DNA from: Calditrichota bacterium
Lineage (GTDB): Bacteria > Calditrichota > Calditrichia > Calditrichales > J004
DNA: 64,000 nt
Assembly: GCA_013112635.1 (NCBI GenBank)
Contig: JABFGF010000005.1
Coordinates: 248,001 to 312,000, forward strand
Direction: 5' to 3'
Part shown: positions 7,851-17,319 of the stretch, in pieces
How the letters are laid out: each line of letters opens with the position of its first letter
How positions within the stretch are numbered: the stretch's first letter is position 1
Translations under genes and position numbers: made by a program
Notes under the pieces: model-generated
Told to the model about the DNA's origin: nothing
The model's input: the letters and a program-made list of their open reading frames with translations, nothing else
The model's database searches: none

Positions 7851-8768
7851 TTAACGCGTTACTTCAAAATAAATGGTATCTGTTACTACAGATCCAAAAA
7901 CTCCAATGCCATCGCCTTCAAAATTAAATCGTGCTGCATGGAAGTTGCCATCGGGTTCTTGTGTGCTGTTAAAAGTTTGCAGGTATTCGCGATAATTATC
8001 ATCCGCTGCAAAAACAATTACACGGTATTCCGAATAAAAGAACAGATCGAACATAAAAATGTTTAGTGTGCTTGTTCCGGAGGTAAGTGGTGTATTTTGA
8101 ATCCAATCTTCTGCAGAATCATAATCATCAAGATCTTCGTCAAAATCTTCACGCGTCAATTCTCCAAAAAGATGGTTTGTAATAAAGTTTTCAAACCTCA
8201 TATCCAATGGTCTTGTGGCCGCAACATAAAAGTTAGTGCCGGGCGCCCGTTCAATTTCTATTTGGAAAGTGGCAAAATCACCACCTGGCTCTTGCTGGGC
8301 AAATTGCATACTGGTTGTATTTATACCAGCAATATGGAAACCGGCATTTGGTATAGTTGTGGTGGAGGTGGTTGACAATTGTTTGCCATCCGCTTCTGTG
8401 GTTACATCCAGCGTATAGCTTTTTCCATAATCAATTACCAAATCATTTCCATTATATTCATAATAATAGTCTTCTAAATCAGTTGTATCCGGGTTTTGAT
8501 TTAGTGTAAGCGTGTATGGCGTTCCACTTTCCTCATCAATAATTTTGACGATTGTTTTTGCAGGATCAAAGAATATCTTGTCTGCTGTAATATTTTCACC
8601 AAGCTTAAAGTTTCTAAATATATGGATCCGTTCAACTTTTTTACCTGGATGTAAAAATCCATCTATACTTATTTTTGGCTGATAACTCTTGTTTTCAACC
8701 TCAACCACACCTTCACCGCAGGCGGAGATTAAAAACATGACAAATAAAATTACTACTACTTTTTTCAT
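7851..8768 (-). CDS. DUF4249 lipoprotein, TonB-receptor partner
   Basis: This is a 305-aa lipoprotein. The ATG at 8768 gives a lipoprotein signal (MKKVVVILFVMFLISACGEG, lipid-modified Cys17) and has a GGAG SD; the longer frame up to 8804 is unlikely to be used. The mature protein fits DUF4249: SYQPKISIDGFLHPGK near the start, a beta-rich body, and a DGNFHAARFNFEGDGIGVFGS region near the end. DUF4249 genes usually follow a TonB-dependent receptor, as here, where the receptor ends 25 nt upstream. It probably forms a surface lid or helper for the receptor. The substrate is unknown. Confidence 0.8.
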   Translation of the reverse strand: MKKVVVILFVMFLISACGEGVVEVENKSYQPKISIDGFLHPGKKVERIHIFRNFKLGENITADKIFFDPAKTIVKIIDEESGTPYTLTLNQNPDTTDLEDYYYEYNGNDLVIDYGKSYTLDVTTEADGKQLSTTSTTTIPNAGFHIAGINTTSMQFAQQEPGGDFATFQIEIERAPGTNFYVAATRPLDMRFENFITNHLFGELTREDFDEDLDDYDSAEDWIQNTPLTSGTSTLNIFMFDLFFYSEYRVIVFAADDNYREYLQTFNSTQEPDGNFHAARFNFEGDGIGVFGSVVTDTIYFEVTR

Positions 8769-8793
8769 TTCGATACTCCGGTTTTCAAAAAAA

Positions 8794-11112
8794 TTAAAAT
8801 TCAAAATTTACACCAAGTGTTGGTAATAATGGAAACATGTATTGTTCTTTAAAATCTGGCAATCCGTTTGAATAATCATAACTGGCAAACCAAACATTTT
8901 TGCGGTTACCAATGTTATAAATTTGTAAATATGGCGACATCTTCCAGGTGTCAAACATTAAAGTCCAGGTTACACTAAGATCTAATCGCGCATAAGCAGG
9001 AAGGCGGACCTGGTTGATTTCTGTAGGGTGGTAATAAACACCTCTTGTGGGATCATCCGGGGTGGTTAAACCTAAATATGCCGATCCGGGTTCGGTGATT
9101 GGCTGACCTGTTGAAAAAACGAAATTAACACCCAGTTTCCAACTGCTGCTATCTTGCTTCACAGGCATATCGTACATCCAACGGAATGTGTTATCCAAAT
9201 CGATGTTGGAAATTAGATTGACCGTGTGTTTACGGTCATGACGTGGTTCAAAGGAGTTTCCATCATTGATTGACTTTATGGTGTGTTCGGTGTTGGCAAA
9301 TGAATATCCTGCCCAGCCGGTTACAATACCCACATCTTTTCTAAGCAATACTTCAAATCCATAAGAATTCCCTTTTCCCCTGTTTAAAAGTGGCTCTGCG
9401 GTTTGGAAAATTGGATCGCCCTTTTCATTAAATTTTGTTGCTTCCAAATCTGTAATAAAATTCTGATCATAAGAATAAATGTCTTTGTATGTCTTATAAT
9501 ATGTTTCAACCTCAAACTGCCAATAATCTGCAAGCTCACGCTGATAACCTAAAATAATATGAGTGGAAGAAGACGGCCTTAAATCTTCGTTCGAGGCAGT
9601 CCAGATATCTGCAATAAAAAAGCGGGGAATGCGGTGTAAAAATTGATGGTACAGACCGGTGGAAAACTTTAAGGTACTCTTCTCATCCAATCTATGTTTT
9701 ACTGCCAGTCTTGGTGCCAGGGTTGTGTAATTTTTGTCTGCATTAAAGAAATTGAAGCGCAACCCGGTTTTTATATCCCAGTTCCAATCGGGCCTCCAGC
9801 CGGTAGAAATATAGCCAACTGTGTTTGATCGTATGGGCGCAATATGAACTTCAACACCGGGTTGTTTTGTTATATACCTAAGTTTGAGGTGTTTTTGCTC
9901 AAATCCAAAATTAAGATTGAAACTATTTGAGTAATGATACTCCAGGCTGCCTTTGACGGTTATATCATTCAGAATGTTTTCTTCTGTAACATCTATACCT
10001 TCAAATTCAAAATAGGATGAGAAACGGCTTCCGGTTACCCAAAAATTTGAGAATAATTTTGGATTAAAAACATGTGTCCATTTTGCGCTTCCGGTATAAT
10101 TTCCCCACTCATATTTTAGGCCAAGATCGAAATCATCATTTGTATTGAAATCCAGATCCAAAACATCGCGCCCACCATAGCCACTTAAGGTAAGTTTGTT
10201 ATTGGCATTCAAATCAAAAAAAGCTTTTATGTTGCCGTCATAAAAATAATAATCAGGAATTTCATCAATTACTTCGGCCACGGTTTTATCAAAATACGTT
10301 CGACGAATTGCACCGGATAAGGAACCCGATTTTCCTAATGGCATTTGCAATGTTGTTTTTGCAGAGAGCAGGCTTATGGACGCTTTTCCTTCAAAATTTT
10401 CCCTGTTGCCATCAAGATTTGTTACGTCAATCATCGATGAAAGTCTTCCACCTCGTTCCGCTCCAAAGCCCCCTTTGGAGAGATCAACCTGTTTGATTGC
10501 ATCGGTATTAAAAGTAGAAAAAAGGCCAAAGGCATGTTCCGGATTATAGACGTCGGTCCCATCCAGAAGGTAAAGGTTTTGATCCGGTGTTCCACCGCGG
10601 ATATACAGTGCGGAAGAAAAATCGGACAATGGCAAAATTCCCGGAAGTGTTTGCAGAGATCGCAGTAAGTCTGCTTCTGCAATTTGTGGAATGGCGTTCA
10701 ATTGAACCGGCGCCAACTTAATTGTTGAAATATCGGCCTTGAACATTTTTACCGCAATCGGGATAGAATCCGCTGAAACAACAATGGCCTCACTTTCCAT
10801 TATGTCTTCTTTGAGGATGATGTTCAATTTGACCTCATCATCTGGCTTAACATTTACCAATATTTCCTGGGTTTTATATCCGATATAGGATGTTTGAACT
10901 TTGACCTGACCCGTTGGAACATCGGTTATAACATAATAGCCGCTTCTGTTGGTGCTTGCCCCAATCAGTAAATTTTCGATAAATACATTTACGCCTATCA
11001 TTGCTTCCTGGTTCGCCTCATCAAAAACGAACCCGCTAATTGTGGAATTATTTTTATTTTGGCCAAATAAAAGAGATCCCAGAATTAATATCAGTAGGAA
11101 TGACTTATTCAT
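8794..11112 (-). CDS. TonB-dependent receptor with carboxypeptidase-regulatory-like N-terminal domain
   Basis: This is a 772-aa outer-membrane transporter. The ATG at 11112 opens a signal peptide (MNKSFLLILILGSLLFGQ) and has a GAGG SD, so I prefer it over the upstream in-frame ATG at 11199. The order is a CarboxypepD_reg-like domain (TISGFVFDEANQEAMIGVNVFI...), a plug (LRSLQTLPGILPLSDFSSAL, YIRGGTPDQNLYLLDGTDVY) and a 22-strand-type barrel ending in FPLLPTLGVNFEF. The terminal Phe is typical for Bam-dependent insertion. It is paired with the DUF4249 lipoprotein downstream. The substrate is unknown; peptide, glycan or metal chelate uptake are all possible. Confidence 0.88.
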   Translation of the reverse strand: MNKSFLLILILGSLLFGQNKNNSTISGFVFDEANQEAMIGVNVFIENLLIGASTNRSGYYVITDVPTGQVKVQTSYIGYKTQEILVNVKPDDEVKLNIILKEDIMESEAIVVSADSIPIAVKMFKADISTIKLAPVQLNAIPQIAEADLLRSLQTLPGILPLSDFSSALYIRGGTPDQNLYLLDGTDVYNPEHAFGLFSTFNTDAIKQVDLSKGGFGAERGGRLSSMIDVTNLDGNRENFEGKASISLLSAKTTLQMPLGKSGSLSGAIRRTYFDKTVAEVIDEIPDYYFYDGNIKAFFDLNANNKLTLSGYGGRDVLDLDFNTNDDFDLGLKYEWGNYTGSAKWTHVFNPKLFSNFWVTGSRFSSYFEFEGIDVTEENILNDITVKGSLEYHYSNSFNLNFGFEQKHLKLRYITKQPGVEVHIAPIRSNTVGYISTGWRPDWNWDIKTGLRFNFFNADKNYTTLAPRLAVKHRLDEKSTLKFSTGLYHQFLHRIPRFFIADIWTASNEDLRPSSSTHIILGYQRELADYWQFEVETYYKTYKDIYSYDQNFITDLEATKFNEKGDPIFQTAEPLLNRGKGNSYGFEVLLRKDVGIVTGWAGYSFANTEHTIKSINDGNSFEPRHDRKHTVNLISNIDLDNTFRWMYDMPVKQDSSSWKLGVNFVFSTGQPITEPGSAYLGLTTPDDPTRGVYYHPTEINQVRLPAYARLDLSVTWTLMFDTWKMSPYLQIYNIGNRKNVWFASYDYSNGLPDFKEQYMFPLLPTLGVNFEF

Positions 11113-11509
11113 TTTTTCCTCGAGATTAAAAATTATTGTTTTAGTGAAGAGTTTTGTTTTAAATATTTTTGTAGCCATTGTTTTCATTTTTCGTTTCAAT
11201 CAAATATACTTTTTCTTTTTAATATTTTTTCAATTCGGGGTGATTACGGGTTGGTTTGATCTTTGTTTCACAAGTAGGTTTTGTTTTTACTTTCTTCACT
11301 TGGAATACCGGAAAATATTGGTTAAAAGAAATGATGAAAGATGAAACTTGAGAACTATAATCGATTTGCTAATTAATAATAATTTTTAAAAAATGAGTGA
11401 TAGTTTTTATTGGTATGTCTTTAGATTAATAGGTTTTTGGTTGGATAGAATTGCGATTGACTATTCATCGTTCGCGTAAAGTTTCTGTGCTGAACTTATG
11501 AAGTGCAAA
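11113..11509. other. Gene-free gap upstream of TonB receptor gene
   Basis: About 400 bp of AT-rich sequence with no convincing gene, RNA or repeat. It must contain the promoter of the minus-strand receptor operon, but I cannot point to defined boxes. Confidence 0.4.
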
Positions 11510-12112
11510 TTAATTATTCTCTCTTATAAGCTTAAAAGTCTTTTCGCATTCATTCGATACATGTTTCTCAAATTGGAGTACATCACCTCTTATAATCTCA
11601 ATTGTCAACAATACATCAATAAACTTGGTTTCAGAATTAAATTTGTACATTTGATTAATTATTTTTTCTCTTCCTGCATTATGTATGGTTATATCCTCAT
11701 ACATTTTTGTGATACTACTTAATAAATCAAATTTCATGTCAGGAAAAATATTACTTACTACAGCAGTTTCATAATAGGTTTTTTGTAAAACCGGAATACC
11801 AACACCTTTCCAGTTTGGGATTTGCCGAAATCCTTGTTTTTCAAAAAAAGGCTTTTGTAATGTTGATTTTTCAGAATGTACCCACAAACTATCCAGGGTT
11901 AAAATAAAAGCTGTGTGATATTCAATAGCCTGATCTAAACGTTTTTTATTTTCTTCTAATTCAATTGCGATACTGGTAAGTAGTTTTTGCCTTAAGTTTT
12001 CATTTGATTGATTAGTATTCCAGTTGCCGAGCAAAATGGCAAAGAATACACCTACCAAAACAATAATAAATTCAGCTAAATATTTTGCAATATTCTTTTT
12101 AAAAGTATTCAT
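11510..12112 (-). CDS. DUF6090-like small membrane protein
   Basis: This is a 200-aa protein with one strong N-terminal transmembrane segment (YLAEFIIVLVGVFFAILLGNW) followed by a cytoplasmic or periplasmic helical domain. The pattern of a membrane segment ending in NWN and then a run of charged helices resembles the DUF6090 family, common in Bacteroidota and of unknown function. It is transcribed alone on the minus strand. The assignment rests on that N-terminal pattern only. Confidence 0.55.
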   Translation of the reverse strand: MNTFKKNIAKYLAEFIIVLVGVFFAILLGNWNTNQSNENLRQKLLTSIAIELEENKKRLDQAIEYHTAFILTLDSLWVHSEKSTLQKPFFEKQGFRQIPNWKGVGIPVLQKTYYETAVVSNIFPDMKFDLLSSITKMYEDITIHNAGREKIINQMYKFNSETKFIDVLLTIEIIRGDVLQFEKHVSNECEKTFKLIRENN

Positions 12113-12655
12113 AAAATACGTCCATTTTTATTCAATGATGAAACAAAAACCAGTATTAAAATTACTAGCAATAAAAAATAGTTTAAGATATGCGATAATA
12201 TATTTTTGCAAATACTATCTGATTTATAGCTGATTAACACTAAATAGCTTATGAGCTCTGAATAAAACTCCTTGTGTAAAATTCAGGTTCAAACTTTGAT
12301 ATTTGTCCAAACCGGCGAAAAAGTGAACAAACCTGGATTTGAGTCAAACAAAAGGTCGACAAAATAAAGTTAAGAAAATGAAAGTATAAAGAAAACCATA
12401 CCATAGAACTTTATTTTAGCAAAACGGATTATACTGAAAATACATTTCTTGTTTAACGCCAAAAGAACCTAATTGTCTCAAGGCAATATTTTAGATGTCG
12501 ATAGTTGTCTTATTAATTTTTCAAATAGCTGTGTTTTTTAAGATTTATTTTAACGCCATTCTACCAGCGGGCAGAGAAGCATTGCTTTGTCCCTAAAATA
12601 ATGGGCGCGTATTTCTTTTAAGAAACAAGTTGATTGCGGAGGTAATAAAAAGACA
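12113..12655. other. Gene-free divergent intergenic region
   Basis: About 540 bp between the divergent DUF6090-like gene and the histidine-kinase operon. I see no ORF with coding character, RNA gene or strong repeat. A GGAGG SD-like element lies about 12 nt before the ATG at 12656. Confidence 0.4.
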
Positions 12656-14023
12656 ATGGATATTAACCAGGGGAAAATATATTTCAGGTATATAAGTCTT
12701 TCAATTATAAGCATTGGCTGTTTTTTTACTATTCAATTTTTATTTTTTATCAGGTCTTTTGAATATACCCAGCTAATTGTCCCGTTGTGTGTTGCGTTGA
12801 TTATAGGAACAATGTTAGGGAGATTAAAAATCAGCCTTAAGCTTATACAACTGAACGAAAAAAAATATAAAAGTGAACTCCAAAAAATGGAGCTAAAAGA
12901 AGAAGAACTGAAAAAAAGCCAAAATCTTTTAAACTCTTTTCTGGACCATACTAGTGCGGTTATCTATATAAAAGATATTAAGGGCAGATATTTAATGGTA
13001 AATAAAGTATATGAAGACTTATTTAAAACAAGTTTTTCAGAGCTAAAAGGAAAAACCGATTTTGATATTTTTCCGAAAGAGATTGCTGAAGCGTTTATAG
13101 AAAATGATAAAAAAATTATTAATGCAAGAGAAGAATTAACTTTAGAAGAAAAAGCCCCTCATGAGGACGGCCTACATACATACCTTTCTGTCAAGTTTCC
13201 AATATTGGATGGTAATGGAAATGTATTTGCTGTGGGAGGAATCTCAACCGATATAACAGATAACCTGCAGACCAAGGAAGATCTCAAAACCCTGAACATT
13301 GCCTTGCAGAATAGTAACAAAGAATTGGATGATTTTGCTTATATCGTTTCACATGATTTAAAGGAACCCTTACGGGGTATCCACAACTACGCTACATTCT
13401 TAAAAGAAGATTATGCTGATATTTTGGATGAAGAAGGCAACAACAAAATAGATACTTTAATACGCTTATCAAACCGGCTTGAAAGTTTTATAAATGATTT
13501 GCTTTATTACTCACGGGTGGGAAGACAGGAGTTGGCTCTTAAAAAAACGGATGTAAACAAAATAGTACATGATATTGTTGATACGCTTGACTCAACACTG
13601 AAAGAAAAAAACATTAAAGTATATTACAATGCTCTTCCAGAGATAGAATGCGATCAAGTACGGATAACCGAAGTATTTAGAAACCTGATTACAAATGCCA
13701 TTAAATATAATGATAAAGAAGAAAAGTGGATTGAAGTGGGCTATCTTTCCAACGGCAATAAGCAGGAGTGCGAATGTAAAGATGGACATACTTTTTATGT
13801 GAAAGACAATGGTATCGGTATCCGTGAAAAACATAAAGAAAGCGTGTTTAAGATTTTTAAACGGCTGCATGGCCGTGATAAGTTTGGAGGCGGTACGGGC
13901 AGTGGGCTTACAATCACAAAAAAAATTATTGAGAGGCATGGTGGTAAAATATGCGTGGAATCCGAGTATGGTGAAGGGAGTATATTTTACTTTTCGATTA
14001 ACGAGAGATTTAATGAAAATTAA
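12656..14023 (+). CDS. Membrane-anchored PAS-domain sensor histidine kinase
   Basis: This 455-aa kinase has two N-terminal transmembrane segments (about residues 10-32 and 38-55), a coiled linker (65-92), a PAS domain (about 93-205), and HisKA plus HATPase_c domains. The phospho-accepting H233 lies in YIVSHDLKEPLRGIH. The ATP-binding domain shows NLITNAIKYND (N box), DNGIGI (G1) and GGGTGSGLTI (G2). It is the first gene of a four-gene signalling operon. Its HisKA/HATPase half is closely similar to the two kinases downstream, suggesting tandem duplication with exchanged input domains. The PAS ligand is unknown. Confidence 0.88.
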   Translation: MDINQGKIYFRYISLSIISIGCFFTIQFLFFIRSFEYTQLIVPLCVALIIGTMLGRLKISLKLIQLNEKKYKSELQKMELKEEELKKSQNLLNSFLDHTSAVIYIKDIKGRYLMVNKVYEDLFKTSFSELKGKTDFDIFPKEIAEAFIENDKKIINAREELTLEEKAPHEDGLHTYLSVKFPILDGNGNVFAVGGISTDITDNLQTKEDLKTLNIALQNSNKELDDFAYIVSHDLKEPLRGIHNYATFLKEDYADILDEEGNNKIDTLIRLSNRLESFINDLLYYSRVGRQELALKKTDVNKIVHDIVDTLDSTLKEKNIKVYYNALPEIECDQVRITEVFRNLITNAIKYNDKEEKWIEVGYLSNGNKQECECKDGHTFYVKDNGIGIREKHKESVFKIFKRLHGRDKFGGGTGSGLTITKKIIERHGGKICVESEYGEGSIFYFSINERFNEN

Positions 14024-14043
14024 TTTTATTTACTGGCTTTGAA

Positions 14044-15642
14044 ATGAGTCCTGATAAGAGTGTTATTAAACAAAAAAAAATTACGTATTGGCTTCTTTTT
14101 GCCTTGCTGTTTTTTAGCTACATGTTGATGCGCGATTCCGATTGGCATGGCAGTACTGAGTTTCATACCCTTTTGGAAACTGTCGCTACCATTCTTTCTT
14201 TTATAGTTGGGATTTTAGCCTTACTGCGTTTTTATTCTAAAAAGAACAATACCTTTTTATTTATCGGAACCGGGTTTTTAAGCACCGGGTTCTTAGACGG
14301 TTATCATGGTGTTGTTACAAGTACCTGGTTTGTCGGTCTCTTTATATCTTTGCCAGACCACCTGTTACCCTGGAGCTGGGTAGCTTCACGACTGTTCCTT
14401 TCTGCTTTTATGCTATTAAGCTTATGGGCATGGAGAAAAGAATTTAATGCTACAGATCGGCAAGTAATAAATGAACGCCTGGTTTACCTGTTTACAAGCG
14501 TTTTTACAATGATGAGTTTCCTCTTTTTTGTTTTCGTGCCCTTGCCCCGCGCCTACTACCCGGAATTGTTTTTTGGCAGGCCGCAAGAATTTATCCCGGC
14601 ATTGTTTTTTTTATTAGCGCTATTAGGGTACTTGCGCAAAGGTGGCTGGAAAAAGGATCCGTTTGAACACTGGCTGGTACTATCCTTAATTGTTGGTTTT
14701 ATGGGCCAGGCCATGTTCATGTCTTTTTCATACCAGCTTTTTGATTTTGAGTTTGACGCCGCCCACCTGCTAAAAAAAGTAAGTTATATTTTTGTTCTAA
14801 TTGGATTGTTTATCAGTATTTATAAGTTGTTCCTTTCATCGGAAAAGCAAAAGAAAGATTTAAAGCTGGAAGTTGCTTTCCGTTGTCGGGCAGAAAAAAA
14901 ACTTAAAAATACCAATACAGCCCTTTCTAAAAGTAACCGGGATTTGCAACGTTTTGCTTATATCGCCTCGCATGACCTAAAGGAACCACTACGCGGTATT
15001 CATAATTTTTCTTCCTTTCTTATCGAGGACTACTCAGATAAACTGGGGAATGATGGTGAGAAAAAACTAAAGACATTAGGACGTCTGGCTCAAAGGATTG
15101 AACTAATGATTAATGCGCTGCTCTATTACACACGTATAGATGAACATGGATTTGAAAATACAAAAACCAATTTCAACGAAATTATTGAAAACCTTAAAAA
15201 TAGCATCTTGGAAACTAAGAATAAAAAAAATGTAGAATTTTACATAGATAACAACCTGCCGCAATTTTATTGCGATAAAGCGCGTGTAACAGAAGTCTTT
15301 CATAATCTCATTCTTAATGCAATAGAGTTTAATGACAATGACCGGAAATTGATAAAAATAGGTTATAAAGCAAATAATGAGTTACGGCTTTCCGATAGTC
15401 CTTCACATACATTTTATATAAAAGACAATGGCGTTGGGATAAAAGAAAAATATTTTGAGAGAATATTTGTAATCTTTAAACGTCTCAATGGCCGGGAAAA
15501 CTATGGCAGCGGGATAGGCGCCGGGCTAACAATTTCTAAAAAGATAATTGAAAAACATGGTGGTGAAATCTGGCTGGAATCAAAAATGGGAAAAGGAAGC
15601 ACATTTTTTTTTACAATTAAAGAGCAAAATATAAATAACTGA
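14044..15642 (+). CDS. Multi-pass membrane (MASE3-like) sensor histidine kinase
   Basis: This 532-aa kinase has an N-terminal region of about seven transmembrane helices (residues 14-265) resembling MASE-type integral sensory domains. FHTLLETVATILSF and GFLDGYHGV recall MASE3. HisKA follows (H310 in YIASHDLKEPLRGIH), then HATPase_c (NLILNAIEFND, DNGVGI, GSGIGAGLTI). It starts 20 nt after the first kinase, so the two are co-transcribed. The signal is unknown; conserved His residues in the membrane region (H41, H88) could matter for sensing. Confidence 0.85.
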   Translation: MSPDKSVIKQKKITYWLLFALLFFSYMLMRDSDWHGSTEFHTLLETVATILSFIVGILALLRFYSKKNNTFLFIGTGFLSTGFLDGYHGVVTSTWFVGLFISLPDHLLPWSWVASRLFLSAFMLLSLWAWRKEFNATDRQVINERLVYLFTSVFTMMSFLFFVFVPLPRAYYPELFFGRPQEFIPALFFLLALLGYLRKGGWKKDPFEHWLVLSLIVGFMGQAMFMSFSYQLFDFEFDAAHLLKKVSYIFVLIGLFISIYKLFLSSEKQKKDLKLEVAFRCRAEKKLKNTNTALSKSNRDLQRFAYIASHDLKEPLRGIHNFSSFLIEDYSDKLGNDGEKKLKTLGRLAQRIELMINALLYYTRIDEHGFENTKTNFNEIIENLKNSILETKNKKNVEFYIDNNLPQFYCDKARVTEVFHNLILNAIEFNDNDRKLIKIGYKANNELRLSDSPSHTFYIKDNGVGIKEKYFERIFVIFKRLNGRENYGSGIGAGLTISKKIIEKHGGEIWLESKMGKGSTFFFTIKEQNINN

Positions 15643-15711
15643 TTTTCAAAGGATAAAAGATGTTGAGCAGGGAAGCCCTTTATTTGATTATAATCAATTC
15701 AGAGGAGACCT

Positions 15712-16158
15712 ATGATGATAAGTGTTCATCAACCCATATTAATTGTGGAAGACAGCCCGGAAGATTACGAAACTACAATTAGGGCTTTTACAAAGTCTGG
15801 CCTTAAAAACCCGGTTCACCGTTGTGAAGATGGTGAAGAAGCATTGGATTTTTTGTTTAATAAAGGCCTGTATTCCGATAAAAGAAAAGCACCCCGTCCA
15901 GGAATCATTTTACTGGATTTAAACCTACCGGGTACAGATGGGAGGGAAGTGTTGCGTGAATTAAAAAAGGATGAATCGTTGCGAAAAATACCTGTGGTTG
16001 TATTAACAACCTCGTCCGACCCACGGGACATTGAAAGCTGTTATAATGACGGGGCAAATTCATATATACAAAAACCTGTCAATCTAGAGGGTTTTATCAA
16101 AGCTGTCCAAAAATTAAAAGAATATTGGTTTGAGATAGTTATTTTACCAAAGGAATAA
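15712..16158 (+). CDS. CheY/Rcp1-like single-domain response regulator
   Basis: This is a 148-aa receiver domain without an output domain. The acidic pocket is E13-D14, the phospho-acceptor is D69 (ILLDLNLPGTDG), the switch residue is T99, and K121 is the conserved lysine (YIQKPV). The insertion between beta strands (NKGLYSDKRKAPRPG) is typical of Rcp1-type regulators that partner phytochrome-class kinases with the same style of HisKA domain as those encoded here. A GGAG SD precedes the start. The next kinase begins 2 nt after its stop. It probably shuttles phosphoryl groups between the neighbouring kinases or to a distant output protein. Confidence 0.88.
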   Translation: MMISVHQPILIVEDSPEDYETTIRAFTKSGLKNPVHRCEDGEEALDFLFNKGLYSDKRKAPRPGIILLDLNLPGTDGREVLRELKKDESLRKIPVVVLTTSSDPRDIESCYNDGANSYIQKPVNLEGFIKAVQKLKEYWFEIVILPKE

Positions 16159-16160
16159 TC

Positions 16161-17282
16161 ATGCAAGTTAATAATGATAACCTGGAAAAGCTGGATATTT
16201 TAATTGTAGAAGATAGCCCAACTGATACTGAGTTCTACAAAAGAATGTTGGGGCAAATCTCAGGAAAAACAAAATTTATTTATAATGTAATTGAAACTGA
16301 AACTGGTGCCGAAGGACTGGATTTGCTTGATGAACAAAGGGTAGATTGTGTTTTACTGGATTATAATTTACCTGATTTTACAGGCTTAGAGTTTTTAGAT
16401 GAATTGAACAAATCAGGCCAAAAGAATATATCTGTTGTTATGCTTACAGGGCAGGGAAACGAGAGTATTGCTGCGCAATCATTTAAAAAAGGCGCTCAGG
16501 ATTATATAGTAAAAGAACACCTGACAATTCAAGGCTTGCAAAGATCTGTTAATAACGCTGTAGAAAAAAACCGCCTTGAAAATGAAATAATTGAACAACA
16601 TGAGAAAATAAAACAACAAAATCAGGAACTACAAAAATTTGCCTATATCGCTTCGCATGACTTAAAAGAACCGTTACGGAAAATACACACCTTTAGCAAT
16701 ATGCTAAAAAAAAGATGTGATGATAAACTTGATGAGACAGAGAACAAGTATATAGACTCTATGCAAAAAGCCAGTGAAAGAATGGGCGCTTTAATTGATG
16801 GTCTACTACAATTGTCACGGATTGAAGCAGATGATATTGATTTTAAAAAGTTGGATTTAAACAGTGCTGTACAATCGGTTTTAGAAGACCTGGAAATTGC
16901 AATCCAGGAAAATGAGGTTGAAATTAAGGTTGCCCCGCTTAAAAAAATAAATGCAAATGAGTTACAAATTAGACAACTTTTCCAAAACCTGATAAGTAAT
17001 GCTATAAAATTTAATTCAAGCCAGATAGACATTTCGGGTACAAAAAAAGGAAAGATGTTTCAAATTACAATTTCAGACAATGGCATTGGTTTTGATCCAA
17101 AAAACAATGACCGCATATTTCTTACGTTTGAAAAACTAAACCCAAAAAACCTATTTGAAGGAACTGGTATTGGCCTTTCCATTTGTAAACAAATCATGGA
17201 AAAGCACAAAGGGAAAATATCTGCAATAGGTAAGCCCGGTGAAGGGGCAATATTTAAGATGGACTTTCCCTTACTACCATGA
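16161..17282 (+). CDS. Receiver-domain histidine kinase (REC-HisKA-HATPase)
   Basis: This is a 373-aa soluble protein. An N-terminal receiver domain (D67 in CVLLDYNLPDFTG, K118) is joined by a coiled helix (about residues 136-158) to HisKA (H166 in YIASHDLKEPLRKIH) and HATPase_c (NLISNAIKFNS, DNGIGF, GTGIGLSI). With the receiver in front, the kinase could be gated by phosphorylation from an upstream kinase. Its SD (AAGGA) lies in the end of the preceding regulator gene, so the two are coupled. It completes a kinase-kinase-receiver-receiver/kinase operon. Confidence 0.87.
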   Translation: MQVNNDNLEKLDILIVEDSPTDTEFYKRMLGQISGKTKFIYNVIETETGAEGLDLLDEQRVDCVLLDYNLPDFTGLEFLDELNKSGQKNISVVMLTGQGNESIAAQSFKKGAQDYIVKEHLTIQGLQRSVNNAVEKNRLENEIIEQHEKIKQQNQELQKFAYIASHDLKEPLRKIHTFSNMLKKRCDDKLDETENKYIDSMQKASERMGALIDGLLQLSRIEADDIDFKKLDLNSAVQSVLEDLEIAIQENEVEIKVAPLKKINANELQIRQLFQNLISNAIKFNSSQIDISGTKKGKMFQITISDNGIGFDPKNNDRIFLTFEKLNPKNLFEGTGIGLSICKQIMEKHKGKISAIGKPGEGAIFKMDFPLLP

Positions 17283-17319
17283 CCTTAAGAAAAAAGAAAC
17301 CACGTTTGTTTTGTGGAGG

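Noticed and set aside
12113-12655. Hidden gene or RNA in the gap before the kinase operon
   Set aside because: The small open frames lack SDs and coding-like composition, and no tRNA-like or strongly folded element was evident.
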